DNA of 64,000 bases, from positions 728,163-792,162 of the forward strand of contig NZ_LGUE01000004.1 of the NCBI RefSeq assembly GCF_001274775.1. The letters are read 5' to 3'. The notes under the pieces were generated by a model. The model ran no database searches, was not told where the DNA came from, and saw only the letters and a list, made by a program, of their open reading frames with translations. This DNA is from Rossellomorea marisflavi (GTDB lineage Bacteria > Bacillota > Bacilli > Bacillales > Bacillaceae_B). Positions 42,398 through 51,635 of the stretch are shown here, piece after piece (position 1 is the stretch's first letter; the number at the start of each line of letters is the position of its first letter). The translations under genes were made by a program, and so were the position numbers.

Positions 42398-43279
42398 TTG
42401 TCGGGTCATCTGCCAATTGAACGCTCAACCGCTCCAGTCATTCAGGCAAAAGGAACGACCGATCCTCAATGGGTGAAATGGTTGCTCATCACGATCGCCC
42501 TCCTGTTCCTCGGTCTGTTCCTGATCCTGCCGCTCATTACGGTCTTCCTTCAAGCATTCGATAAAGGATTGGACGTATACATGGCAGCCATCACGCAGCC
42601 CGAAGCCCTTTCAGCCATCAAACTGACCCTGCTCGTAGCTCTCATCTCGGTCCCTGTGAATGCCCTGTTCGGCATCGCAGCCGCCTGGGCGATCACAAAG
42701 TTTCAGTTCAGGGGAAAGAACATCCTCATTACGCTCATCGATCTGCCTTTTGCCATCTCCCCGATCATCGCAGGACTCATCTTCGTCCTGCTTTTTGGAG
42801 CACAGGGGGTATTCGGTGACTGGCTGTTCGAGCATGATATCAAGATCGTCTTTGCCGTCCCGGGTATCATCCTCGCCACACTGTTTGTCACCGTCCCCTT
42901 CGTCGCCCGGGAGCTCATTCCGCTCATGCAGGCACAGGGAACATCCGAAGAGGAGGCGTCCATCACGATCGGGGCAGGGGGTTGGAAAACCTTCCTCCAC
43001 GTCACCCTGCCGAATATCAAATGGGCCCTGCTTTACGGGATGATCCTCGCAAACGCCAGGGCGATCGGAGAATTCGGTGCCGTATCCGTCGTATCGGGGC
43101 ATATCAGGGGGCTCACGAACACCATGCCCCTCCATATCGAAATTCTGTACGGGGAATACCAATTTGCGGCCGCATTCGCCGTCGCGTCCCTGATGTCCAT
43201 CATGGCCATTATCACACTTGTCATCAAAAGCTTCCTTGAGTGGAAGGGCAAAAAACAAACGGACGTCCATGTCCATTGA
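42398..43279 (+). CDS. cysW: Sulfate ABC transporter permease CysW
   Basis: 293 residues with six helices; [20 protein letters not shown] and EAA loop ([20 protein letters not shown]) identify CysW. The start is TTG at 42398 with AAGGAGG seven bases upstream; no in-frame ATG is better placed. Confidence 0.92.
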   Translation: MSGHLPIERSTAPVIQAKGTTDPQWVKWLLITIALLFLGLFLILPLITVFLQAFDKGLDVYMAAITQPEALSAIKLTLLVALISVPVNALFGIAAAWAITKFQFRGKNILITLIDLPFAISPIIAGLIFVLLFGAQGVFGDWLFEHDIKIVFAVPGIILATLFVTVPFVARELIPLMQAQGTSEEEASITIGAGGWKTFLHVTLPNIKWALLYGMILANARAIGEFGAVSVVSGHIRGLTNTMPLHIEILYGEYQFAAAFAVASLMSIMAIITLVIKSFLEWKGKKQTDVHVH

Positions 43280-43294
43280 TAGAGAGGGAATACT

Positions 43295-44368
43295 ATGAGC
43301 ATAGTCATCGATCACGTGTCAAAATCATTCGGGACGTTCCAGGCCCTTTCGGATATCAACCTCGATATCCAAACCGGAGAACTGGTGGCCCTCCTTGGTC
43401 CATCAGGCTCGGGGAAGACATCCCTCCTCCGGATCATCGCAGGACTCGAAGCCCCCGACCATGGCTCGATCCGATTCGACCATAAAGACATCACCTCCAT
43501 CACGGCCAAAGAACGTGGAGTCGGATTTGTCTTCCAGCATTATGCCCTTTTCAGGCATATGACCGTCTTTGAAAACGTCGCCTACGGGTTGAAGGTAAAA
43601 CCGAGGAAGGAACGTCCATCCCGCAAGATCATTAAAGAAAAAGTCCATGAACTCCTCGACCTTGTGAAACTGGGGTCACTGGCAGACCGCTACCCTTCCC
43701 AGCTGTCAGGCGGTCAAAGACAGCGCGTCGCCCTCGCAAGGGCACTTGCCGTCGAGCCGAAGGTCCTCTTACTCGATGAACCATTCGGGGCCCTCGATGC
43801 CAAAGTGCGGAAAGAACTGCGAAGATGGCTTCGGCGCCTTCACGATGAATTCCAGATATCCAGTATCTTCGTCACCCACGACCAAGAAGAGGCACTGGAT
43901 GTAGCCGATAAAATCGTCGTCATGAACCAGGGACGCATCGAACAGATCGGCACTCCCATCGAGGTATACGAGAATCCCCAGACGCCCTTTGTCTACGACT
44001 TCCTTGGAAGCGTCAATATCTTCAAGGGTCGCCTTCATGAAGGGACCCTCGTCCACGGTGATCTCGTATTGAACACACCGGACCTCACGAATTCGGGAGG
44101 GAGTGAAGCGTCCGCTTACGTTCGCCCCCATGACCTCACCATCAGCAAAGAAATCCAGGGTGACGAAACCGTTCGGGCCACCGTCAACCACCTCCACATC
44201 GTCGGGGCCGTCGTCCGCGTCGAGCTGATCCGGGCGGATACGGACGAATATGTGGAAGCGGAAATCACCAAAGAACGGTACCGCGATCTCTCCCTCAAAG
44301 TCGGAGAATCGGTTTATATCAAGCCAAGACATCTGAAGGTGTTTCCACCTGAGGATTATGTTATCTAA
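43295..44368 (+). CDS. cysA: Sulfate ABC transporter ATP-binding protein CysA
   Basis: Walker A GPSGSGKT (35-42), signature [15 protein letters not shown], Walker [12 protein letters not shown] and the H-loop [10 protein letters not shown]. The C-terminal region after about residue 235 is a TOBE-type regulatory domain ([12 protein letters not shown]). 357 residues. Completes the sulfate uptake operon. Confidence 0.93.
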   Translation: MSIVIDHVSKSFGTFQALSDINLDIQTGELVALLGPSGSGKTSLLRIIAGLEAPDHGSIRFDHKDITSITAKERGVGFVFQHYALFRHMTVFENVAYGLKVKPRKERPSRKIIKEKVHELLDLVKLGSLADRYPSQLSGGQRQRVALARALAVEPKVLLLDEPFGALDAKVRKELRRWLRRLHDEFQISSIFVTHDQEEALDVADKIVVMNQGRIEQIGTPIEVYENPQTPFVYDFLGSVNIFKGRLHEGTLVHGDLVLNTPDLTNSGGSEASAYVRPHDLTISKEIQGDETVRATVNHLHIVGAVVRVELIRADTDEYVEAEITKERYRDLSLKVGESVYIKPRHLKVFPPEDYVI

Positions 44369-44370
44369 AC

Positions 44371-44417
44371 ACAAATGTCCATTACCTGATCCGTCTAGGT
44401 AATGGACATTTGTTTAT
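44371..44417 (+). terminator. Terminator of the sulfate transport operon
   Basis: ACAAATGTCCATTACCT pairs perfectly with AGGTAATGGACATTTGT over 17 bases around a nine-base loop. Confidence 0.85.
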
Positions 44418-44484
44418 GTACACAGGGAGCCGACATGTGCTGGAGGAAGTCCTGTCTCTTTCACTCCCGCATCAGTCCACTCCC

Positions 44485-45285
44485 TTACTTTTTATCCGCA
44501 ATCAATGTGAATAATCCCGGCATCTTTTCCTCAAATCCTTCCGGGGTTCCTTCCGGAAAGGCCCATCTGATTCCTGCTTCTTCTTCCAAGTGCTGGATTG
44601 TAAGACCTGCCCTCACCAATGACGTGATTACTTCCCCCAGTGTCCACCTTCTGATTGTATTTTTTGGGAGGGACTTTTTTTGTTCTTCGGGTAGGTGGAT
44701 TGAATAGGCCACATCAACTTCTTTCATGTCGCGGTCAAAGTAATCCCCCTCAACCGCCATCATCCCATCCTTTGCCCTCAATACTTTCGACACCATCGGA
44801 TGATAATCCCGCAGGATGAATCGTCCTCCCTTCTTCAACCCCTCATGTATCAGCTCGAACAATGGGTCGAGATCGAGGAAATAATGCAACACGCCCAACT
44901 CCAATACAATATAGTCGGCGTCCGAGATCTTTTGGGTTTCCGGGATGTCCAGGATGTCAGAGACGATATAGGTCACCTTTACCCCTGCAGCTTCCGCCAA
45001 CTCCGAAGCGTAACGCGCATTATCCTTTGAAAGATCGACTACCGTCACTTCCGCTCCAAGGAGGGCAAATGAAACAGCCTTGTTTCCTTTTGAACCAAGC
45101 AGATTCACAATCTTTCTTCCTTTAATTCCGTTCATATAGTTCAGGTAATGTTCAACGGATTTCCGGGAATCATGTTTAATCTTTTCAGCATATTCTGCCG
45201 GAACACCATGCCGGTTGACCCACGCATCATACGCACGTCGATTCCACCCTGTCTCGTTAATCTGACTCATGTCTGTCTGGTTCAC
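44485..45285 (-). CDS. Class I SAM-dependent methyltransferase
   Basis: IVNLLGSKGNKAVSFALLGAEV replaces the usual motif I (LDLGCGxG) and VTVVDLSKDNARYA is motif II; LGVLHYFLDLDPLFELIHEG and GGRFILRDYHP follow. The LLGSKGNKA form of motif I is seen in a recognised subgroup of bacterial methyltransferases. Start uncertain: the GTG at 45285 has GGGAGAG upstream, an ATG at 45300 lacks a good site. Substrate unknown. Confidence 0.8.
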   Translation of the reverse strand: MNQTDMSQINETGWNRRAYDAWVNRHGVPAEYAEKIKHDSRKSVEHYLNYMNGIKGRKIVNLLGSKGNKAVSFALLGAEVTVVDLSKDNARYASELAEAAGVKVTYIVSDILDIPETQKISDADYIVLELGVLHYFLDLDPLFELIHEGLKKGGRFILRDYHPMVSKVLRAKDGMMAVEGDYFDRDMKEVDVAYSIHLPEEQKKSLPKNTIRRWTLGEVITSLVRAGLTIQHLEEEAGIRWAFPEGTPEGFEEKMPGLFTLIADKK

Positions 45286-45393
45286 CAACATCTCTCCCAT
45301 TTTTTTCTATGTTACTATTTTTAATGATAATACACGTCTTCTAAACTTTCTATTGCTTTCCTCAAAAAGATATCTTACAATAATGCTATATTA

Positions 45394-45409
45394 ATGCAAA
45401 CGGTTGCAT
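45394..45409. promoter_or_regulatory. LacI-type operator upstream of PTS gene
   Basis: ATGCAAACGGTTGCAT is an inverted repeat around CG, the form bound by LacI-family regulators, about 100 bases before the PTS start. No regulator gene is nearby. Confidence 0.5.
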
Positions 45410-45481
45410 TAACCGTTTACACTTTTGTATCTTTTTATAGAGAAAGCCATGCTTAACAAATAGAAAGATCGTGCTTTAAAA

Positions 45482-45495
45482 TGAAAACGCACACA
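45482..45495. promoter_or_regulatory. Candidate cre (CcpA) site before PTS gene
   Basis: TGAAAACGCACACA matches the cre consensus TGWAARCGYTWNCW at 12 of 14 positions, 17 bases before the ATG, a place suited to a transcription roadblock. Confidence 0.45.
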
Positions 45496-45511
45496 TAGGG
45501 AGGAAGTACAA

Positions 45512-47146
45512 ATGAAGAATTTATTGTCTTTTGATTTCTGGCAGAAGTTCGGTAAGGCCCTTCTCGTCGTAGTAGCCGTCATGCCGGCTGCCGGAATCAT
45601 GATCTCCATCGGGAAGCTGATCGGCATGACCGGCGGAGACTTGGTTTTAGTGCAAACGATTGCAAGAGTACTAGAAGACATCGGATGGGGAATCATCACC
45701 AACCTGCATATCCTCTTCGCCGTCGCCATAGGGGGATCCTGGGCGAAAGAGCGTGCCGGCGGTGCTTTCGCTGCCCTTATCGCCTTCGTCTTGATCAACC
45801 GGATCACCGGTGCCATCTTCGGCGTCAATGCCGATATGCTTGCGGATCCTGAAGCGACGATTTCGTCCCTGTTCGGTCAGACGCTCGTCGTTTCCGACTA
45901 TTTCACTTCGGTCCTCGGGGCGCCTGCCCTCAATATGGGCGTATTCGTCGGAATCATTTCCGGTTTCCTTGGAGCCAACCTCTTCAACCGATTCTATAAT
46001 TATGACAAACTACCGGATGCCCTTTCTTTCTTCAACGGAAAGCGTTTCGTACCGTTCGTCGTGATTGCGGGTTCCATTGTAACCGCTATCGTCATGTCTA
46101 TCGTCTGGCCGTTCATCCAGGGTCTCCTGAATGACTTCGGTCAATGGATCGCCACATCACGGGATACGGCACCGATTGTAGCTCCATTCATCTTTGGGGC
46201 ACTCGAGCGTCTGTTGCTTCCATTCGGTCTTCACCATATGCTCACCGTGCCGATGAACTACACAGAGCTAGGTGGGACATATACCATCCTTACGGGCTCA
46301 GGCCAGGGATCTACCGTCGCAGGTCAAGACCCGCTGTGGCTCGCTTGGATCGCCGATTTGAACAACTTCCTATCCGCCGGAGACACTGCCAGCTACAAAC
46401 AACTTCTTGGCGACGTAACACCGGCCCGTTTCAAAGTCGGTCAGATGATCCTGTCCACTGCGTCCCTCATCGGTATCGCCTATGCGATGTACCGCAATGT
46501 GGATAAAGATAAGAAGAAAAAGTACAAATCCATGTTCCTATCTGCAGGACTTGCTGTATTCCTGACAGGTGTCACAGAGCCGATCGAATTCATGTTCATG
46601 TTCGCTGCCCCGCTTCTTTATGTGGTATACGCCATCATGACAGGACTTGCCTTCGCCATCGTGGATCTGATCCACATCCGCGTCCACTCCTTCGGATTCA
46701 TCGAGCTCCTCACCAGGACGCCGATGATCGTGAAAGCCGGACTCTGGCTCGACCTTGTGAACTTCTTCATCGCCTGTCTCGTATTCTTCGGACTTAACTT
46801 CGGCGTGGCGAACTTCCTGATCAAACGCTTCAACTTCCCGACGCCGGGACGTAACGGCAATTACATCGAAGACGAAGTCACCCAAGCTCAAGGAGCAGTC
46901 AAAAAAGATTCCGTAGCTCCGAAAGTCGTCGCCCTACTCGGAGGCGAAAGCAACATCGTCGACGTGGATGCGTGCATGACGCGCCTTCGTGTCACCGTAA
47001 AAGACCTTAGCCTGGTCGGTTCCGAACAGGAATGGAAAGCAAACGGGGCCCTCGGCCTTATCACAAAGGACAAAGGCGTCCAGGCCATCTACGGTCCGAA
47101 AGCCGATGTCATCAAATCCGATATCCAGGATATGCTGGGGGCGTAA
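45512..47146 (+). CDS. PTS glucose/maltose-type EIICB permease
   Basis: 544 residues. EIIC part (residues 1 to about 430) has VMPAAGIMISIGKLIGM, ERLLLPFGLHHMLTVPMNYTE and GVTEPIEFMFMFAAPLLY; the EIIB part carries the phosphorylated Cys488 in VDACMTRLRV. The absence of an attached EIIA means it uses a general or unlinked EIIA. By sequence style it belongs to the glucose/maltose/N-acetylglucosamine superfamily, most like maltose/alpha-glucoside permeases; the exact sugar is not certain. Confidence 0.88.
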   Translation: MKNLLSFDFWQKFGKALLVVVAVMPAAGIMISIGKLIGMTGGDLVLVQTIARVLEDIGWGIITNLHILFAVAIGGSWAKERAGGAFAALIAFVLINRITGAIFGVNADMLADPEATISSLFGQTLVVSDYFTSVLGAPALNMGVFVGIISGFLGANLFNRFYNYDKLPDALSFFNGKRFVPFVVIAGSIVTAIVMSIVWPFIQGLLNDFGQWIATSRDTAPIVAPFIFGALERLLLPFGLHHMLTVPMNYTELGGTYTILTGSGQGSTVAGQDPLWLAWIADLNNFLSAGDTASYKQLLGDVTPARFKVGQMILSTASLIGIAYAMYRNVDKDKKKKYKSMFLSAGLAVFLTGVTEPIEFMFMFAAPLLYVVYAIMTGLAFAIVDLIHIRVHSFGFIELLTRTPMIVKAGLWLDLVNFFIACLVFFGLNFGVANFLIKRFNFPTPGRNGNYIEDEVTQAQGAVKKDSVAPKVVALLGGESNIVDVDACMTRLRVTVKDLSLVGSEQEWKANGALGLITKDKGVQAIYGPKADVIKSDIQDMLGA

Positions 47147-47148
47147 GG

Positions 47149-47928
47149 ATGAAGCTCCTCACCCTCAACTGCCACTCCTGGCTCGAAGACAATCAGTGGG
47201 AGAAACTCGGGATCCTTGCCGATACCATCGCGGAAAAAGAGTACGACGTCATCGCCCTGCAGGAGGTCAATCAGCTCATTTCCGAAGAGGAAGCGTTCAT
47301 CAAAAAAGACAACTTTGCTCTGATCCTCCTCCAGGAGTTGAAAAAACGCGGGGTCACCGGGTACTCATTCATCTGGGACTATGCCCATGTCGGGTATGAC
47401 CGCTTTGAAGAAGGCGCAGCAATTCTGACCCGGCATCCCGTTCAGGAAGAGCACAGCTTCCATGTTTCAAATGACGAGGATCCTGCCAACTGGAAAACCC
47501 GTAAGATCATCGGGATCACCATCCCCATTCGCAATGAAAAGGTCACCTTCTACTCCTGCCATCTTGGATGGTGGCAGGATGAAGAGGAACCATTCATGAG
47601 CCAGGCTGACCGTCTATTTGAAAAGGCAGCCGGTCCCTTCTTCCTCATGGGTGACTTCAACAACGATGCCGACACACGTGGTGAAGGCTATGACTATCTT
47701 ATGAAAAAAGGGCTTTTGGACACCTTCCATCTTGCCCAAAAGCGAGACGAAGGCACTACCATCCAAGGCGATATTGCCGGATGGGACGAAAATGACAAAG
47801 GCTTGAGGATCGACCTCATCCTCTCCAGCCGCATGATCAACGTCCAATCTTCCGCTGCCATCTTCAACGGAACCAACCGCCCCATCATTTCCGACCACTA
47901 CGGGGTTGAAGTGGAACTGGATTGGTGA
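47149..47928 (+). CDS. Endonuclease/exonuclease/phosphatase-family protein
   Basis: 259 residues with the EEP fold motifs: KLLTLNCHSW, DVIALQEVNQ (catalytic Glu), YSCHLGWW, FFLMGDFNND and ISDHYGVEVEL (catalytic His). Start two bases after the PTS stop, with GGGGG in the end of the PTS gene acting as ribosome binding site. In Bacillaceae such genes often accompany this type of sugar PTS; a phosphodiesterase or phosphatase acting on a sugar derivative is likely but unproven. Confidence 0.85.
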   Translation: MKLLTLNCHSWLEDNQWEKLGILADTIAEKEYDVIALQEVNQLISEEEAFIKKDNFALILLQELKKRGVTGYSFIWDYAHVGYDRFEEGAAILTRHPVQEEHSFHVSNDEDPANWKTRKIIGITIPIRNEKVTFYSCHLGWWQDEEEPFMSQADRLFEKAAGPFFLMGDFNNDADTRGEGYDYLMKKGLLDTFHLAQKRDEGTTIQGDIAGWDENDKGLRIDLILSSRMINVQSSAAIFNGTNRPIISDHYGVEVELDW

Positions 47929-47933
47929 ATACT

Positions 47934-47967
47934 AGAGAATGTCCTGATGATGGACATTCTCTTTTTT
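47934..47967 (+). terminator. Terminator of the PTS operon
   Basis: AGAGAATGTCC-TGATGAT-GGACATTCTCT stem followed by five T. Confidence 0.88.
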
Positions 47968-47995
47968 ATTTTAATTGGGAGATTGGTAGGGGGTA

Positions 47996-48066
47996 AGTCC
48001 GTTTCGTTCCACTGCGGCCGCCCGCTTTCCATGGGAGTCGGGCGGCCTCCGTTGAACTTCACTCCT
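47996..48066 (+). repeat. Dispersed repeat, truncated copy
   Basis: CCGTTTCGTTCCACTGCGGC at the left and GGCCTCCGTTGAACTTCACTC at the right, with only about half the usual middle. Same family as the repeats at 21-22 kb. Confidence 0.7.
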
Positions 48067-48254
48067 TGATAATTGATAGGTTTCCACTGAATCATACCGG
48101 ATTATGTAGAACCTCATCTCATTCCTAAATAGATTGAACGCTGAAAGGGGGCTCATTATCTGTCCAAGTAGATTCTGTATAGCAAAGGCGATTATCATAG
48201 ATGTATTATTTATATGTGTCTGCCTAATCAGAGGTACAGTTGCAAATGTTCCCC

Positions 48255-48827
48255 ATCAACCATCCAACAGTGCAGTGCAGCGCAGGGTGGTCGACTCCTG
48301 CGGATAGTCGGGAAGATGAGACCCCGCAGGCACGAGGAGGCTCATCGACCGACCCGCGGAAAGCGACCACCCGCAGCGAAACGGAACGATCCAATTCACA
48401 CGACACACCCATCAAAAAAAGAAGGGAAGGACATACTTCGCTGATTTGCCCTACACAATCAAACATCCAACAGTGCAGTGCAGCTGAGGGCGGTCGACTC
48501 CTGCGGATAGTCGGGAAGATGAGACCCCGCAGGCACGAGGAGGCTCATCGACCGACCCGCGGAAAGCGACCACCCGCAGCGGAACGGAACGATCTAATTC
48601 ACACGACACACCCATCAAAAAAAGAAGGGAAGGACATACTTCGCTGATTTGCCCTCCCCAATCAACCATCCAACAGTGCAGTGCAGCGGAGGGCGGTCGA
48701 CTCCTGCGGATAGTCGGGAAGATGAGACCCCGCAGGCACGAGGAGGCTCATCAACCGACCCGCGGAAAGCGACCCGCCCACAGCGGAACGGAACGATCTA
48801 ATTCACACGACACACCCATAAAAATAA
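48255..48827 (-). repeat. Three tandem 203-bp units of the dispersed repeat
   Basis: Units start at 48255, 48458 and 48661 (each ATCAA-C/A-CATCCAACAG), with exact 203-base spacing; the third is cut short near 48827. Each holds the repeat core (GTCGACTCCTGCGGATAGTC, GAGACCCCGCAGGCACGAGG, CGACCCGCGGAAAGCGACC) plus a spacer (TTCACACGACACACCCATC). The units differ at only a few positions, so the expansion is recent. No coding function. The 1,034-base gap 47929-48962 holds only these elements and the promoter of the next gene. Confidence 0.9.
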
Positions 48828-48962
48828 AGGAACGATCTCCTCCCCTTCTCTTTCATACAAAAAGGCAACCATAGTGAACAAAAATGATCACAATGAAACT
48901 TCCACCCAGCCTCACCCGTATATACAATAGACTCAACCAAAGAACCTAGAAAGGGGAACAAC

Positions 48963-50639
48963 ATGGGCAATATCCTATTATTCTCACTCATCATCGGCCT
49001 TGCCGCCACCATCCTGATCGTCCCGATGAGTGCCATGAAAATGAAAAAGAAAGAGGGCTACCCGTCATTTGGCAAAGTATTCGGTGCCACCCTCATCATC
49101 GCCATCGTCGCGACATTCCTGTTCTACTATCTGACCAACCTTGACCAGAACTTCACCAGCGTCTGGATCCTCTTCATCATAGCCGCTATCGCAGGAGCAT
49201 CACTCTCCTATGGAACTGAGCGCATGATCAAAGGAGTCCTCGTCCTTGCCGGCCTTGTAGTCGGTGTCTATTTCCTCAGCGCATTTCTGTTCAATGCAGA
49301 TGAGAAATACGAATCCGCCGATATGAAAACGAAAACCGAAATCCAGGCATTCGACGAGACGGAAACACCGGCAAGCGTGCCGCCTCAATTCGCCCGGAAC
49401 AAAATGAAAAAAGCATTCGGTCAAGTACCGAATACAAGCTACTATGAACTCGGCAATCTGCAGATCCAGAAGGTCAACGGCGATTACGTTTATATCGCCC
49501 CAGTCGAATTCTCGGACTTCTGGAAATGGGTGAAAGGAGACAAAACCCCGGGGTACTTCATACTGAGCGCAACGGACTCCACTGCCAACCCTAAATTCAT
49601 GAAGCAGGAAATGAAATACACCCCTTCTTCCTATCTGAATGAAAACATCGAGCGCCACATCCGCATGAAGTATCCGAAGAAGATTTTCTACGGGGACGTG
49701 CAGCTTGAAGTGAACGACGAAGGGAAACCTTTCTACATCCGGACATATGGGACATTCATCTCTGCCCGTAATGGTTTTGACGCAGAAGGAGTCGTCCTTG
49801 TCGATGCATTGACTGGTGATACGAAAGCTTATCCGATCAAGGATATCCCTGCATTCATCGACGGAGCCATCTCACCTGAGACCGTCAGCCTTCAAAACAG
49901 CTACTTCGGGAACTTTGTAAAAGGCTTCTGGAACAGCAAGTTCGGAAAATCCGACGTGAAGCTGCCATCCGATGAAGGAACGGAAGCGAATGTCACGCCG
50001 GTCTTCAACAAAGACGGCGATATGTACTACTTCACAGACTTCACGTCTCCTAAAGAAGGCGTAGACTCCATGCTTGGGTATTCCATGACCAATGCCCGTA
50101 CGGGAGAAGCTACGTATTATACCGGGAACATGGAAGAATCGTATATGGATTCACAAGGCGCCCTGCAGATCATCCAGAAGCGATTCATCGAGAAGAAATG
50201 GGACGGCAAGATGCCGGTCCTTTATAACTTCTATGGTGAAGCAAGCTGGTTGACGCCTGTACTCGATTCCAATGGCTTCCTGCAGAACTATTTCATCGTC
50301 TCCGCAGCGAACCCGGAAATCGCCGTGTACGCCGATACGCCGAACCAGGCGCTAAAAATGTACAAAACCGCCCTTCAAAAAGGATCCGGAAGCCTGAATA
50401 ACAACTCCAAGGCTGAAGAGAAACAGGATTCCGGAAAAGTCGTTCGGGTGTATAAGGAAAAATCCGGAGATTACACGGTCGTTTCCTTCCTATTGGAGAA
50501 CGGGAAGAACTATATCGTTTCATCTGAGGTCAGCCCTCTTGCCATCTACCTGAGGGAAAACGATACGGTCAAGATTACGTATAGCGATACCGAGGAGGAG
50601 TTCCTTCCGGTGAAAGACCTCACGATTGAGGGACTGTAA
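48963..50639 (+). CDS. Large membrane-anchored protein of unknown function
   Basis: 558 residues: four N-terminal membrane helices within the first 115 residues, then a long extracytoplasmic part with conserved-looking segments (YVYIAPVEFSDFWKWVKGDK, GYFILSATDSTANP, HIRMKYPKKIFYGDV, YFTDFTSPKEGVDSMLGYSM). A C-terminal small beta domain (GKVVRVYKEKSGDYTVVSFL) resembles an OB-like fold. I do not recognise the family. AAGGGG six bases before the ATG. Flanked by tandem repeats upstream. Confidence 0.75.
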   Translation: MGNILLFSLIIGLAATILIVPMSAMKMKKKEGYPSFGKVFGATLIIAIVATFLFYYLTNLDQNFTSVWILFIIAAIAGASLSYGTERMIKGVLVLAGLVVGVYFLSAFLFNADEKYESADMKTKTEIQAFDETETPASVPPQFARNKMKKAFGQVPNTSYYELGNLQIQKVNGDYVYIAPVEFSDFWKWVKGDKTPGYFILSATDSTANPKFMKQEMKYTPSSYLNENIERHIRMKYPKKIFYGDVQLEVNDEGKPFYIRTYGTFISARNGFDAEGVVLVDALTGDTKAYPIKDIPAFIDGAISPETVSLQNSYFGNFVKGFWNSKFGKSDVKLPSDEGTEANVTPVFNKDGDMYYFTDFTSPKEGVDSMLGYSMTNARTGEATYYTGNMEESYMDSQGALQIIQKRFIEKKWDGKMPVLYNFYGEASWLTPVLDSNGFLQNYFIVSAANPEIAVYADTPNQALKMYKTALQKGSGSLNNNSKAEEKQDSGKVVRVYKEKSGDYTVVSFLLENGKNYIVSSEVSPLAIYLRENDTVKITYSDTEEEFLPVKDLTIEGL

Positions 50640-50644
50640 CACAC

Positions 50645-50678
50645 GAAAGCCGATGGGTGCACCCCCATCGGCTTTTCT
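50645..50678 (+). terminator. Terminator after the 558-aa membrane protein (bidirectional)
   Basis: AAAGCCGATGGG-TGCAC-CCCCATCGGCTTTT with T run; it can also serve the convergent acetyltransferase gene. Confidence 0.88.
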
Positions 50679-51232
50679 TATTCTGCATTCTGATAATATA
50701 CGAGCTGATCCTGCCACATCCCCCGCTCATAGATGAATCCCTTCCGCGTGCATTCGTATGTCATGCCGACGCTTTCCACCAGGGAGATGGACGGGACATT
50801 GTCGAGATCGATGTGTGCTTCGATCCGATGATACCCGATCTTGGTATAAGCCATTCGTAGTGTTGCTGCCACGGATTCTTTCCCGAACCCCTTCTGCCAG
50901 TGTTGATTATGAAGCACATAGCCGATCCTTCCCCAATTGAAGTTGTACCTCATGAGAGTCGAGACGTCGACGGTGCCGACCATCACTCCCGTCGCTTTCA
51001 GGAAGACCCCGAAGATATAGACTTCATCCTTCGCCATCATCTCATCCTGCTTGCCGATCATCTCCGCGAACCACTGCTCCGTGCACCCGGACATATCCTG
51101 ATACCCGGCATCATACTTATGCTGAGATGGCAGGCGATCGAGATGTGACTGAAGCCAGTTTCCGTAATCCCACCGGGTGAAGGGCCGGATTACCAGCCTT
51201 TCTGTTTCCATCAGTAGTTGTGTTCCTGTCAT
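50678..51232 (-). CDS. GNAT acetyltransferase, RimJ/RimL type
   Basis: TERLVIRPFTRWDYGNWLQS start, GYVLHNQHWQKGFGKESVAA as acetyl-CoA motif, RIEAHIDLDNVPSISLVESVGM as motif B. This is the RimJ/RimL-like protein/small molecule acetyltransferase pattern. Start at the ATG at 51232 with AGGGG eight bases upstream. Substrate unknown. Confidence 0.88.
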   Translation of the reverse strand: MTGTQLLMETERLVIRPFTRWDYGNWLQSHLDRLPSQHKYDAGYQDMSGCTEQWFAEMIGKQDEMMAKDEVYIFGVFLKATGVMVGTVDVSTLMRYNFNWGRIGYVLHNQHWQKGFGKESVAATLRMAYTKIGYHRIEAHIDLDNVPSISLVESVGMTYECTRKGFIYERGMWQDQLVYYQNAE

Positions 51233-51326
51233 CCTTTTCACCCCTACCCCTTTGTTTCTATAATCATATCAATCCGTTTTAAGGAATGGTATCTTCTTTC
51301 AACAAAAAAATATCATTTTTCCGTAA

Positions 51327-51356
51327 CAAAAAAATCCCCCTCATCCGAGAGGGACT
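51327..51356 (-). terminator. Terminator of the 52-aa membrane protein gene
   Basis: Minus-strand AGTCCCTC-TCGGAT-GAGGGGGATT followed by seven T, 25 bases after the stop. Confidence 0.75.
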
Positions 51357-51381
51357 GCTATGTTGTCAGCATGTGCTTCCA

Positions 51382-51540
51382 TCAACCGTGCCACTCTTCC
51401 TGCTCCTCCTCGAGATCTTCCTCCCCAAGAAACGCATTCTCCTCAAAGTGCTCAAGGATCCGGCTGACTTTGAATAGGATAAGGAACAGCGTAACGACGG
51501 CAACGGCGAGCAACACAACCATCATGATTTCAATATCCAT
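51382..51540 (-). CDS. Small membrane protein, 52 aa
   Basis: MDIEIMMVVLLAVAVVTLFL forms one N-terminal helix, followed by FKVSRILEHFEENAF and an acidic tail (LGEEDLEEEQEEWHG). GGAGG lies eight bases before the ATG at 51540, and a terminator follows, so the gene is well bounded although it is short. No family recognised. Confidence 0.65.
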   Translation of the reverse strand: MDIEIMMVVLLAVAVVTLFLILFKVSRILEHFEENAFLGEEDLEEEQEEWHG

Positions 51541-51635
51541 AAGTTGTCCCTCCTTTACCAAACTCTATGTCGAGAATGGTAAAAAAAGACGATGATGGAA
51601 AAAGAAAAGGAAAATAGGGCGAATGTTCGGGGGAA

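Noticed and set aside
48255..48827. CRISPR-like array
   Set aside because: The repeated units are 203 bp, almost wholly identical including the spacers, only three in number, and there are no cas genes nearby.
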